64,000 nt of DNA from Psychroflexus torquis ATCC 700755 (GTDB taxonomy: Bacteria; Bacteroidota; Bacteroidia; Flavobacteriales; Flavobacteriaceae): assembly GCF_000153485.2 (NCBI RefSeq), contig NC_018721.1, positions 3,472,001 to 3,536,000 of the forward strand, in the 5' to 3' direction. The notes under the pieces were generated by a model that had not been told where the DNA came from, searched no databases, and was given only the letters and a program-made list of their open reading frames with translations. Position numbers and translations under genes: made by a program. Position 1 is the first letter of the stretch. Every line of letters begins with the position of its first letter. Below, piece by piece: positions 8,499 to 17,172 of the stretch.

Positions 8499-9074
8499 TT
8501 ATTTGGATGCGAACTGTTTTCTGATTCGACTTAATTGAGTGGCAGATATGCCTAAATAGGAAGCGATATGAAATTGAGAAATGAGTTGTTCGAGAGTTGG
8601 GAATTCTTTTTGAAAAAGGATATACCGTTGAGAAGCATCAAGCAATACAATTTCAATTTCTTTCTTTTCTTTTTCTAAAAAATAATACTCTGCTATTTTC
8701 CTTGCGAATCTTTCCAAATCTGAACATTCGTCAAAAAGAGCTGTCAATGTTTTGTAATCACAGGTATAAATTACACAGTCTGTTAGAGCCTGTTGCGCAA
8801 TGAGGTTTTTATTTCCTGTTAGCAAAGAGGTATAAGCACCGATTATACTTTGCCCAACAAAGAATTGTTTGTTGTAATCTTTGCCTTCCTGATTTATGAA
8901 AAAAGCTCTAACAACACCTGTTTTAAGAAAAGCTATTTGCCGAGCGGTTTTATTTTCTTGAGCGAAGTATTCGTTCTTTAGAAGTTTACCCTCCTTAAAA
9001 AATGGAATTATTTTATCCCATGTTGATTCATTAAGCTTGGAAATTGCATTGAAATAATCCTTTAGTTCGTTCAT
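8499..9074 (-). CDS. Crp/Fnr-family transcriptional regulator
   Basis: 191 residues. Residues 1-115 form a cyclic-nucleotide-binding-like beta-roll (FLKTGVVRAFFINQEGKDYNKQFFVG). Residues 140-188 form a C-terminal helix-turn-helix (QLISQFHIASYLGISATQLSRIRKQF). This is the common Bacteroidetes type that often lacks clear cAMP-contact residues. It lies 81 bp upstream of, and in the same direction as, the propeller/cupin/membrane genes, with a perfect palindrome between. It probably regulates that cluster. Confidence 0.85.
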   Translation of the reverse strand: MNELKDYFNAISKLNESTWDKIIPFFKEGKLLKNEYFAQENKTARQIAFLKTGVVRAFFINQEGKDYNKQFFVGQSIIGAYTSLLTGNKNLIAQQALTDCVIYTCDYKTLTALFDECSDLERFARKIAEYYFLEKEKKEIEIVLLDASQRYILFQKEFPTLEQLISQFHIASYLGISATQLSRIRKQFASK

Positions 9075-9084
9075 AAATTAGTGG

Positions 9085-9300
9085 CATTCACTTGGCAGGT
9101 TGTATGACTCAAAACGTCAACTGTATGATTAGCATGAGAATTAAAAAGCAATAAACTTTCAATTTAGCACTTAGCCAAGTCAAATATTTTTATAATTATT
9201 TTTCTTTCTTCGTTATTAAAATTTTGGTTTGGCAGTTTTCAATTGAAACTTCCAACTTGCCGCCAAAAAAACCCCTATGTTTTTTAGCCATTGTTGGCAA
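9085..9300 (-). repeat. Non-coding junction element (attC-like)
   Basis: A gene-free 215-bp spacer. At its right end, in gene orientation, it reads TTGCCAACAATGGCTAAAAA; at its left end it has GACGTTTTGAGTCATACAAC. Internal dyads include AGTTTCAATTGAAACT (about 9236-9251). It fits the series of junctions separating the single-gene units here. Tentative. Confidence 0.35.
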
Positions 9301-9310
9301 ATCGTTCTTT

Positions 9311-12013
9311 TTAGTATCGGTCGTCATAATTACCATCTAAAATAGCTTTCCAATATTTTTCATCTTTATAACCTTTTATTTGTTTCTTCCAACCTTTGAC
9401 CTTGTAATTCGGAATGGTTGTTTCTAAATCTAATTGACCTTTTTCAATCAATTTGTCGATAAGCTTTTTTAAATATGGGTTTGCAAGTCGCATATCTTCA
9501 TTATCTCTTGTAGAAAATCGTCTAGTAAGTAAATATTCTAATGTGTTTTTATTCTGCCCATAATCAAAAATCAACATATCTAGAATTTGATGTTGATTAT
9601 AATACATATCTTCTACGGTTTGTTTTTGTAGCTTACGATAGCGCCAAGTACTCCCTAAATAATTAGCCTGCCCAACAATAGAAGCCCGAGCCAATAAGCG
9701 TCTGCGATGAGTTCTATAGATGGAGTCTCCGCCAGATACTGTGTGTTCAGAATCTAATAGCGTTCTCATTAATTTGGCGTCACAGCGGTCAATTGCAAAT
9801 TTGGTGAGGTTTTGAGATTCATATTGGTAGAAAGATATATCCCTATATGCTTTAAAGGCAGATGCTTTATTAAAATTTTTTTCTCCTAAGACGGATTCCT
9901 TCATCATAGATAGTGTAGGAAATTTTATGAAATTAAAATCAATATCATTCACATTATAATTTACAATGGACTCTCCAATCCACTCTTTCACGAATATGTC
10001 TAAATCTTCATTCATTAGGTTAACCCCATTGTTTAAAAGAACAAGATCTAGAGACAAGTACCGATAAACATATTTATTGTTTTTATATAAAATATCTTTA
10101 CTGAACTGTCTGTATAGTTCAGTTCTATTTTCTTTTACCCACTTGGAATAGAATTCCTTATTACTTTCGTAAATAGTAAAAAACACATCTTTATTCTTTG
10201 AATAAAATAATATTTCAAATGTTTTTCGTTTTGACTTTGTACTTCTTAGTGAATGATAAATATTCATTGCTTCAATGGTGTCATTTGCATCAGCAGAACC
10301 TAATAATTCTCGAACCTTTATTGCGTCAGAATTTTCAAAAGTATACTTAGATTGCCCTCCTTTTAATTTGGATATTTTCTTAAAACTATAAATAGACACA
10401 GATTCTTCAGCTATATCTAATGGACTTTTTGAATCAATCGTAAAATTAACTCCAAAGCCCATTTCAGAAAATCGTTCAACTGTATTGGGAGCATCTAACA
10501 TTGCTGATGTCATAATTACTTCACGTACTTTTTTAGTAATTATCGTTTCTGTTTTTCCTTCTAAATCACTATTTAAGAAAGCTTGTACAACATTGGGTTG
10601 ATCTACTTTAATCGCATAAACAATAGGTGCATCACCATCAATACTAACCGCATGATGAAGTCCCGCACTCACGATATTCTCGATTAACTTTTGATTATTT
10701 TCTTTAATAGCTTCCTTAAATCTTGTTTCTAAACTTAATTTTATGATTAAAAATTCAGAAGATTTATCATCGTCAAAATAAGATGGAGCTTTTGATTTAG
10801 CGGTTAAAAAACTAGAATAGGCAACTAAAGGGTTGTTTACTCCAGCATAATGTCCCATTAAATAATAATATGCTGTTTTTGGATTTTCCGTTGCTGCCAA
10901 TCCCGTAAATTTCATAGCCCCTTGCTGAAATACTTCTCTACCTGTCTTCAGGTATAATTGATATTTTCGCTTCGCTGTTTGAATGTATTGAATGTCTTTA
11001 GCTATTAAATTATTTGACATTCCTACAACTTTGGTTGGAGTAGGGCAGTTGTTCTTTGTCCATGATGTACTTGAATAATCAAAATTATTGGTCATAGACT
11101 CTTTAAAACAATTGTGATGTTCAACAAATTTCAATAAATACTCTTCCTCTTCTTTTGTAAAAGCATACGCTGCTCTTTGATAATACTGGTTTATGGCATT
11201 GTCATTAAGTTCCATTGCTTTCCAGTAAAAGTTACTCATTTGGTTTGCAGCTTCATTAACTAATTGTTGTCTATAGGCTTGGGCTCTGCGCCTTGCATCA
11301 CGTTTTGCTTCTCCTTGGTCTATCAAAGACAAAGCACTAAATAAGGCGCCTTCATGATTCCCTGTACTTAAATCAGTTAATGTTGAGTTCAAAGTATTTG
11401 TAACTTGATTCAAATTATCTGCTTTGTTTTGCAATTGTAATTCAGAAATAGCTTGCATGTTATTATTAAACTCCTGCAAAAGTGCTTCCGGTGATGAAGC
11501 TTGATTTAATTGACTATAACTTTTGACTTGGTTAGCGAATGCCTTGGCTATTTCAATCCCTTGTGTTTGGAAGGCCATGGCATTGCTATAGTTTGCAAGA
11601 CTTTGTTTTAGTTTTTGGGAGGTGCTATTTGATGCGCTAACAGAACCATTTGATGATTGATTCATTCTATTTTTTTTACAATCAGCAACAGCTACCCTTG
11701 GAACACTCCCGTAAGCCGAGAAATCACTGTCAATAATTCCTTTAGTAGTATTCATAGCTTGGACTAATTTAGGGAATTCAGCATCAGTTAGATTATCAGG
11801 GTTATCACATTGGCATTTATACGCTTGCCAAGCAGCTAATTGTGACCAAGCTTGGATTTTCTTGCCACTACTAACTCTCTCAGTAGGTGTCCAAGAATTT
11901 GCTGCTTGAATTTTAGATACATAATTTTGAGCCTCTGGACATTGTTGAGCCTTCGTTTTAAAAAAGGAGAGTACTATAAAAATGGAAAATAGTAGTTTGA
12001 TTCGTTTGTTCAT
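9311..12013 (-). CDS. Large secreted protein, helical N-terminus and ankyrin-like C-terminal half
   Basis: 900 residues. A signal peptide (LLFSIFIVLSFFKTKAQ) is followed by CPEAQNYVSKIQAANSW. Residues about 130-290 are rich in Q, N, S and A and look like a long helical/coiled-coil stretch. From about residue 450, segments such as NQKLIENIVSAGLHHAVSID, DAPIVYAIKVDQPNVVQAFL and SPLDIAEES recall ankyrin repeats. DRCDAKLMRTLLDSE near residue 755 is a further one. No enzymatic motif was seen. It is by far the largest gene of the array. LR copy B follows on its upstream side. Function unknown; a cell-surface interaction role is only a guess. Confidence 0.55.
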   Translation of the reverse strand: MNKRIKLLFSIFIVLSFFKTKAQQCPEAQNYVSKIQAANSWTPTERVSSGKKIQAWSQLAAWQAYKCQCDNPDNLTDAEFPKLVQAMNTTKGIIDSDFSAYGSVPRVAVADCKKNRMNQSSNGSVSASNSTSQKLKQSLANYSNAMAFQTQGIEIAKAFANQVKSYSQLNQASSPEALLQEFNNNMQAISELQLQNKADNLNQVTNTLNSTLTDLSTGNHEGALFSALSLIDQGEAKRDARRRAQAYRQQLVNEAANQMSNFYWKAMELNDNAINQYYQRAAYAFTKEEEEYLLKFVEHHNCFKESMTNNFDYSSTSWTKNNCPTPTKVVGMSNNLIAKDIQYIQTAKRKYQLYLKTGREVFQQGAMKFTGLAATENPKTAYYYLMGHYAGVNNPLVAYSSFLTAKSKAPSYFDDDKSSEFLIIKLSLETRFKEAIKENNQKLIENIVSAGLHHAVSIDGDAPIVYAIKVDQPNVVQAFLNSDLEGKTETIITKKVREVIMTSAMLDAPNTVERFSEMGFGVNFTIDSKSPLDIAEESVSIYSFKKISKLKGGQSKYTFENSDAIKVRELLGSADANDTIEAMNIYHSLRSTKSKRKTFEILFYSKNKDVFFTIYESNKEFYSKWVKENRTELYRQFSKDILYKNNKYVYRYLSLDLVLLNNGVNLMNEDLDIFVKEWIGESIVNYNVNDIDFNFIKFPTLSMMKESVLGEKNFNKASAFKAYRDISFYQYESQNLTKFAIDRCDAKLMRTLLDSEHTVSGGDSIYRTHRRRLLARASIVGQANYLGSTWRYRKLQKQTVEDMYYNQHQILDMLIFDYGQNKNTLEYLLTRRFSTRDNEDMRLANPYLKKLIDKLIEKGQLDLETTIPNYKVKGWKKQIKGYKDEKYWKAILDGNYDDRY

Positions 12014-12066
12014 AGTTTATTTTTAATGTTATTCACATAATAAATTTAGCTATTTTTTTATTATCA

Positions 12067-12636
12067 TAAAAATTTTAACATTAAATACAGACTTTAATAA
12101 ACGGTGAAATCTTGTATATAATTAATCTACCTCTTAAATCACAACAATAAAGTACTCTCTTTCTCTCTATTCTAAATGCTTAAAAATAACCTAGTAACAT
12201 TTATAGACATGTTGAGTTATATCTACTAACAGGCAAATCAAAAGCTGATTAATAGCCTTCAATGGCTTATCAATCACATTGGTTTAGAAGACGAACGAGT
12301 TTGCAAAAACCATTGGTTTCAACGTTGGTTATGAAGTTGAAGGTTTCTTTTTTTTCCTAGATAGGTAGAAGAATAAACAATAAAATAATCTCCCTAAAAA
12401 ACCCCTTATTTAGATAAGCAAATGAATAAAGAGGGATGCAAAGCTCTCTAAAAATAAGCTTCTCCTCATCCAAGGTTCTTGCCAACTCATAGAATTCCCC
12501 CTTACCAGCAATCCCGGATCAGTCAATAAATCATATAGTGGACTCCATTGAGCCTGCCTGTCGTGCCTTGGCAGGCAGGCCTGTCGAAGTGTTGGCTTAT
12601 CGGCACCCCATATGCTTGGTCATTGTGGCTGGTATT
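12067..12636 (-). repeat. Long repeat LR, copy B (type-2 5' module)
   Basis: Runs from the shared segment AAACGGTGAAATCTTG through CAAATC...GCTGATTAAT and TTGCAAAAACC to CCTAGATAGGTAGAAG. Beyond that it carries a second module, shared with copies E and H, up to the antitoxin stop. The module contains GGGATGCAAAGC and GTCAATAAATCATATAGTGG. A REP-like palindrome (GCCTGCC...GGCAGGC, about 12551-12590) sits in it. In gene orientation the module keeps a reading frame seen also in E and H (see findings). Confidence 0.75.
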
Positions 12637-13134
12637 TTATATACTTTCTTCCATTAGTCTTTTGGAAAGTTCCTCTTTTTTATTATCATCAATAGAGTCA
12701 CATAATTGAATGTATTGATATATAATATTTTTATTATTTAAACACATCTTTATTAATCTACCACTAGATAAAGAAGTAATTCCCTCATTTTCAATATTCG
12801 AAATAGTGTTTTTACTAAAACCTAATACAATACTAAATGTAGATGCAGGAATTCTATATCTAGTCCTAAAACTAATTATTTCACTTGGTGCAGCCGCTCC
12901 TTTTGCAATAAGATAAGCATTTTTGAGTGCTTTCATATTGCGGTCTATTTGATTTTTAGTATAATATTTGACCTTTTTGGTTTTATTGATTTTACCAGTA
13001 TCCTCATTTACTTCACAATCTAAATAATACACTTCAGTATATTCTAGTTTTATTCCTTTAAATGTTTTCTCAATAGAATTATATAGTTCACTAGTAGGCT
13101 TATTTCCTCTTGTTAATACTTTTTTAGCTTCCAT
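12637..13134 (-). CDS. MqsA-like HTH antitoxin (copy 1, intact)
   Basis: 165 residues. The N-terminal half is not a recognisable zinc finger (the Cys pairs of classical MqsA are absent). The C-terminal half has an Xre-type helix-turn-helix: PSEIISFRTRYRIPASTFSI, then VLGFSKNTISNIENEG. This arrangement (helix, then SEIxxFRxxYxIxxxxFxxxLGxxxxTIxxxE) matches MqsA/YgiT-like antitoxins. It is the second gene of a pair; the toxin-like gene ends 4 bp upstream and is broken by a nonsense codon. Probably it binds the dyad at 13572-13594. A degraded copy lies at 16672-17168. Confidence 0.7.
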   Translation of the reverse strand: MEAKKVLTRGNKPTSELYNSIEKTFKGIKLEYTEVYYLDCEVNEDTGKINKTKKVKYYTKNQIDRNMKALKNAYLIAKGAAAPSEIISFRTRYRIPASTFSIVLGFSKNTISNIENEGITSLSSGRLIKMCLNNKNIIYQYIQLCDSIDDNKKEELSKRLMEESI

Positions 13135-13138
13135 AATA

Positions 13139-13519
13139 TTAGTTTTTAAAGGGTTGAGTCATTGGATAGTTAGGTACGTGATTCGAAAAAAGTAATATCT
13201 GTAACCCTTTGGCTTCCAGTCCGTAATTTAAATAAATCTCCACAGTATCCTCTCCTACAGATGTACGAAATGCACACACGTTAAAATCAGCTCTTCCTTA
13301 CGGGTCAATTCCTCTGTAATAATTATCTGTTGTTAAATCCATAACTGCAGACTCAATATCAGTAGCATCAATATCGAATTCAAGCACTAAATCTCCCGAT
13401 TCAGAACTTGCTTTTCCAGTAAAGGTTATATCAACACCATGCGAAATTCTTTTCTTGGTTTCATCGATAAATTCTTGTATTACTGCCATATTATCAACAG
13501 TGTATGTTGATTCTGTCAT
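13139..13519 (-). pseudogene. MqsR-like toxin (copy 1), nonsense mutation
   Basis: A 126-codon frame with one internal TAA at 13296-13298, after GIDP. Copy 2 has TCA (Ser) at that place. Reading through gives a protein with LVLEFDIDATDIESAVMDL, DNYYRGIDP, then VGEDTVEIYLNYG and FSNHVPNYPMTQPFK. The pattern (late helix, DYY, a strand with EIYLK, and FH/FSNH...YPM..PFK) fits the MqsR-family toxins, mRNA interferases related to RelE. As it stands only 73 residues would be made, without the catalytic C-terminal half. Start ATG at 13517-13519, 36 bp downstream of an operator-like dyad. Confidence 0.65.
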
Positions 13520-13555
13520 AGAACCTCAATTAACCCATTTAATTTTGAAACAAAT

Positions 13556-13607
13556 ATACAAAAATCATTCTGTATTCCCAATTATTGGGAATACTTAATG
13601 ATTTTTA
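13556..13607. promoter_or_regulatory. Operator-like hairpin upstream of TA copy 1
   Basis: A 23-bp perfect dyad (13572-13594; ATTCCCAAT arms, central T) lies within a longer imperfect one running from AAAAATCATT to AATGATTTTT. It is 50-90 bp upstream of the toxin start. The same dyad is found upstream of copy 2. Such palindromes are the usual binding site of a TA antitoxin; a small hairpin element is the alternative. Confidence 0.55.
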
Positions 13608-13756
13608 AATGTGGTTTATTTAAAAGGAAAGTATTTAGCGAATGGGAGTCATTTGGGTAATGTGGTACAATGTCAGCCTTAAAATATTGGTTCTTTAATA
13701 CAATAATTCTTCGGCCACAATTTTTAGGGCATGCTAGGGCTGTTTTTTTACAAAGA

Positions 13757-13900
13757 TTGGAAGACTATTAGGTTTGCAAAACCCATTGATCTCACCGTTG
13801 GTTATGAACTTTAAAGTTTCTGATTTACCTAGACTACTAGGGTCTCAAAGTTAATGGAAAAGAGACTTGTTTTTTACCTCCATTCTTTGTTGAGCATAGT
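13757..13900 (-). repeat. Long repeat LR, copy C (partial)
   Basis: Only the end next to the 160-residue gene is present: GGAAGACTATTAGGTTTGCA, CCGTTGGTTATGAA, CCTAGACTACTAG and GAGACTTGTTTTTTACC. It is joined at about 13757 to a sequence (GGGCATGCTAGGGCTG) that also borders TA copy 2, so the TA unit seems to have been duplicated together with this partial LR. Confidence 0.7.
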
Positions 13901-13904
13901 TATT

Positions 13905-14387
13905 TTAATCCACATAAACCTCAGTAGCTTTTCCTAACTCAATTCCATTGGCAATAAATGTTATTTTCTTTTTTGATTTAGGAACTTGAATAATTAAAAA
14001 ATACGATAGTTCTTTGTCATCATTCTCAATATTTGAATTCACGAAATTATACTCAATCAGAAGTTTTTCATCATCCTCTTTAATTCCAACTAATTCAATT
14101 TTGTCCAATCCTTTTTTGCTTTTGTCTGTTTTAAAAATCTCAATCAGCATTTTCTTTTTGTAAAGTTTTTTTTCATTCAAATTATATTTTTCTAAGAAAT
14201 TAGGTGGTAAATAGTCTTTGTTAAAATATTTATTAAAACAGATGATTTGTAGTTCAGGAATAGGTGAGTCAGTTCCTTCAGCTATTATTTTGTATTCAAC
14301 CTGAATTAACTTTTCATCCTGAGAAAATACTTTTTCTGATGAGATAAGTCCGATGATAAAGCATATCATTATTATTTTATTTTTCAT
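13905..14387 (-). CDS. Secreted protein of unknown function
   Basis: 160 residues with a signal peptide (IIMICFIIGLISSEKVFSQ). The mature part begins with LIQVEYKIIAEGTDSPIPEL and is rich in beta strands (EYNFVNSNIENDDKELSYFLIIQVPKSKKKITFIANG). I do not recognise a family. It stands alone between two LR copies (C on its 3' side, D upstream), the pattern of a single-gene unit. Confidence 0.5.
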   Translation of the reverse strand: MKNKIIMICFIIGLISSEKVFSQDEKLIQVEYKIIAEGTDSPIPELQIICFNKYFNKDYLPPNFLEKYNLNEKKLYKKKMLIEIFKTDKSKKGLDKIELVGIKEDDEKLLIEYNFVNSNIENDDKELSYFLIIQVPKSKKKITFIANGIELGKATEVYVD

Positions 14388-14426
14388 TCGATTTCAGTTT
14401 TTTTTTAATTATGTCCAACCATATGT

Positions 14427-14885
14427 ATAAAATAACAAGTTGTGATACCCCTATTTTAGTGTTAGTATAAATTTAGTGATTTTTTTATGGTCTAAAAGCC
14501 TTAACATTAAAAATAGGCTTTAATAAATCGTAAAATCTCGGAGGTGATTATTCTAACTCTTAAATCACAACTGTAAAGTACTCATTAATTATAAATGCTT
14601 AAAAAATAACCTCCAAACCCCTATTAAAATTCTGTTTTATAGATACTAATAGGCAAATCATTAGTTGATTAATGGCCTCCAACGGCTTTACAATCACTTT
14701 GGATTAGAAGACTATTAGGTTTGCAAAAACCTGTTGATTATAAAGTTGGAAGTTTATTTGTTGTCTAAATAATTAGAGAAAAAACAACAAAAGGATCACA
14801 AATGAGAATCCATGAGCCTAGACTACTAGTGTTTCAAATTAAAGTAGAAAAGAGTTATTTTTACTTCAGTTGTTCGTTGTGTTCA
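14427..14885 (-). repeat. Long repeat LR, copy D (full)
   Basis: Aligns along its whole length with A and G. Features in order: ACAAGTTGTGATACCCC, AAATAGGCTTTAATAAA, CTCGGAGGTGATTA paired with AATAACCTCC, GGCAAATCATTAGTTGATTA, GATTAGAAGACTATTAGG, GGTTTGCAAAAACC, GCCTAGACTACTAGTG, AGAAAAGAGTTATTTTTAC. Beyond its left end the sequence GTCCAAC matches, in gene orientation, the attC core GTTRRRY (GTTGGAC). Confidence 0.8.
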
Positions 14886-14889
14886 ATAT

Positions 14890-15627
14890 TTATTTAATTC
14901 CTAAGCAGTATTTATCTACCCAATTAGGTATTCTATCACTTTGATAAGTAACAGTTTTAGCTTTGTGAATGTCAAGAATTAATCTAGATTTACTTTCACT
15001 ATTATCAAAAATAAAAGTTCTATACGTTGATTTTATAGCATCTTGCAACATTTCTAAACTTCTATAGTATCTTTCTTCTATTTTAATAGGTGGAACTGGG
15101 TGGCCACCATTCAGAACTCTTTCAATTACACGAGATTTATTAATTTCAACACTTTCGGTAGATATAAAATAAAGATAGTTCTTGTAATTTTTCTGTTTTG
15201 AGAATTTTAAAGTCTCTATTTTAGAAGGGTGAGACATTACTGTTTCAAATGAAAGTTTTTGTCCTGATTTAATTAGTTCTTGTCGTAAAAAATCAGTTAA
15301 AATTGACGCCTCATAAGAATGAGTTCGTGAATTATGATTTAGAATTAGACCATCTTCAAAAGTTAAGTCAATTTTATATCCATCATTTTCTGCTTTTCTA
15401 AATAAAGTATGAGAAGAAATGAAGTCATTAAATTTAGATCCAACTTCTGCAGAAAGATTGAAGTCAGAAATACTAATTGAATTTTTCTTTTTGAGTTTTT
15501 TCTCTATTTCATCTGCGTTTAAATAAATCCCCAAATCCAAATCGTATTCGATTTTAATTTCATTAAAAACAGTGGTTTTTCCTGAACCATTTGGTCCAGC
15601 GAACATTCTTAATCTTTTATTTGGCAT
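14890..15627 (-). CDS. Zeta-toxin-like P-loop kinase
   Basis: 245 residues. Walker A motif AGPNGSGKTT at about residues 10-19, near the N-terminus as in zeta/PezT toxins. It is followed by LNADEIEKKL (the D of the N-ADEI motif), FETVMSHPSK (substrate-binding region) and ERVLNGGHPVPPIKIEERYYRS, a hallmark of zeta-like proteins (GGHxVPxxxIxxRYxRS). Family knowledge: zeta toxins phosphorylate UDP-N-acetylglucosamine. The 98-residue gene 19 bp upstream could be its antitoxin. LR copy D follows the stop codon. Confidence 0.85.
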   Translation of the reverse strand: MPNKRLRMFAGPNGSGKTTVFNEIKIEYDLDLGIYLNADEIEKKLKKKNSISISDFNLSAEVGSKFNDFISSHTLFRKAENDGYKIDLTFEDGLILNHNSRTHSYEASILTDFLRQELIKSGQKLSFETVMSHPSKIETLKFSKQKNYKNYLYFISTESVEINKSRVIERVLNGGHPVPPIKIEERYYRSLEMLQDAIKSTYRTFIFDNSESKSRLILDIHKAKTVTYQSDRIPNWVDKYCLGIK

Positions 15628-15646
15628 TTATTTCTAATCTAAATAT

Positions 15647-15943
15647 TTAAAGAGAAGTGGTTTTTCCAACAACAACTCGTCTTTCTTCTATTTTAGAAAT
15701 TACTTGGTAAGGTTTACCAGATCTTTTTCGAATTAGTTTTCCGTTTTGAACAATGATGACTTCGTTAGCAATTCTTTTTGCTCTTTCAAATCCTTTTTTT
15801 GTCCCTTTAGCGGCAATCCAACTTAATAGAGATAAGTCTAGTTTGTCCTCAACAATTCTAAATTCAACGGCAGTTGCCTTTTTAGATTTATCTTTATTTG
15901 ATAAATACTTTTTATTAATATTTTCTAATCTTACTTTTCCCAT
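15647..15943 (-). CDS. Small basic protein upstream of the zeta-like toxin, possible antitoxin
   Basis: 98 residues from the ATG at 15941-15943. The longer frame to 16006 adds a hydrophobic stretch and is less likely. It contains ENINKKYLSNKDKSKKATAV and AAKGTKKGFERAKRIANEVI, then VVQNGKLIRKRSGKPYQVIS. It is not similar to the epsilon antitoxin of the classic system. Its end is 19 bp before the zeta-like gene, so the two are probably one transcript. Similar small partners precede many zeta-like ATPases; the antitoxin role is inferred from position only. Confidence 0.6.
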   Translation of the reverse strand: MGKVRLENINKKYLSNKDKSKKATAVEFRIVEDKLDLSLLSWIAAKGTKKGFERAKRIANEVIIVQNGKLIRKRSGKPYQVISKIEERRVVVGKTTSL

Positions 15944-16131
15944 TGCTTTTTGAATTATACAATACATGCTAAAATACAAATAATGTGCCAATTTGACAAA
16001 TTGCATATAACGTGATATTTATGGCCAGTTAAGTGTTTAAAAGTTAAGTTAGTAAGTAAAACATGAATCAGTTAAGTCTGTGAGGGCTTTCGTAAGTAAG
16101 CGATTTGCTAATAATTAATTTTATACCATGT

Positions 16132-16405
16132 GTGTGCCCAGCATGAGCTCCTTTTTATTTACGTTAATATAGTTAATTAATTTAAAGTTTGCAAGTCCCT
16201 TATGAGCAAGGGGTGACCCTTCGTTTTTCCAAGGACATGCTCTTTAAAGCACTAGTGAGTTGCAAGGTTGTCGTCTGTGATGACAAAACTGAAAAAAGCG
16301 AAACTACAATCCCAAGAGGTATCGGTACCGTACTGCCCCCGTTTAATTAAGGGCAGACCAAACAGAAACTTTGTACGAGGCATAAATAAATGGGTAAGTA
16401 ATTGC
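16132..16405 (+). ncRNA. Group II intron relic (5' part)
   Basis: It begins GTGTGCCCAGCATGAG, a 5' end typical of bacterial group II introns, and continues with conserved-looking blocks: GCAAGTCCCTTATGAGCAAG, GGTGACCCTTCG, GAGTTGCAAGGTTGTCGTC, GCGAAACTACAATCCCAAG and CGTTTAATTAAGGGCAGACC. After about 16405 the intron-like sequence stops and LR copy E begins. No reverse transcriptase frame and no domain V were seen, so this would be a truncated domain I-III remnant. Recognition is by pattern and memory of such introns. Confidence 0.5.
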
Positions 16406-16424
16406 ATCATTATATAGCCCCAAA

Positions 16425-16671
16425 GTTCAAAAAAAAATCTCCTTCAGATGACCAACTAAATAAAAAGGGATGCAAAGCACTCTAAAAACAACCTTCTCCT
16501 TTTGTAAGGTTTTTGCCAACTCTTCGAATCCCTCTTTATTTAAAAATCCCTGATCAGTCAACAAATCATGTAGCGGACTCCACTGAGCCTGCCTGTCGTG
16601 CCTTGGCAGGCAGGGCTGTCGAAGTGTTGCCTTATCGACACTCCATATGCTTGGTCATTGTGACTGGTATT
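16425..16671 (-). repeat. Long repeat LR, copy E (type-2 module only)
   Basis: Contains the type-2 module shared with B and H: GGGATGCAAAGCACTC, GGTTTTTGCCAACTC, TGATCAGTCAACAAATC, and the REP-like palindrome (about 16587-16622). It stops near 16430 where copies B and H go on into the common part, so it is truncated at the group II intron relic. Confidence 0.7.
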
Positions 16672-17168
16672 TTATATACTTTCTTCCATTAGTCTTTTGG
16701 AAAGTTCCTCTTTTTTATTATCATCAATAGAGTCACATAATTGAATGTATTGATATATAATATCTTTATTATTTAAACACATCTTTATTAATCTACCACT
16801 AGATAAAGAAGTAATCCCCTCATTTTCAATATTTGAAATAGTGTTTTTACTAAAACCTAATACAATACTAAATGTAGATGCAGGGATTCTATATCTAGCC
16901 TAAAACTAATTATTTCACTTGGTGCAGCTGCTCCTTTTGCAATAAGATAAGCATTTTTGAGAGCTTTCATATTGCGGTTCATTTGATTTTTAGTATAATA
17001 TTTGACTTTTTTGGTTTTATTGATTTTACCAGTATCCTCATTTACTTCACAATCTAAATAATACACTTCAGTATATTCTAGTTTTATTCCTTTAAATGTT
17101 TTCTCAATAGAATTATATAGTTCACTAGTAAGCTTATTTTCTCTTGTTAATACTTTTTTAGCTTCCAT
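16672..17168 (-). pseudogene. MqsA-like antitoxin (copy 2), frameshifted
   Basis: Nearly identical to the intact gene at 12637-13134 but 1 base shorter. Near 16898 the sequence reads CTAGCCTAAAA where copy 1 has CTAGTCCTAAAA. The shift falls just before the helix-turn-helix, so the protein ends after about 103 residues (ISFRLDIESLHLHLVLY) without its DNA-binding domain. Confidence 0.8.
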
Positions 17169-17172
17169 AATA

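Noticed and set aside
16413..16430. Domain V of the group II intron
   Set aside because: No hairpin with the catalytic AGC/bulge layout was found before LR copy E begins.
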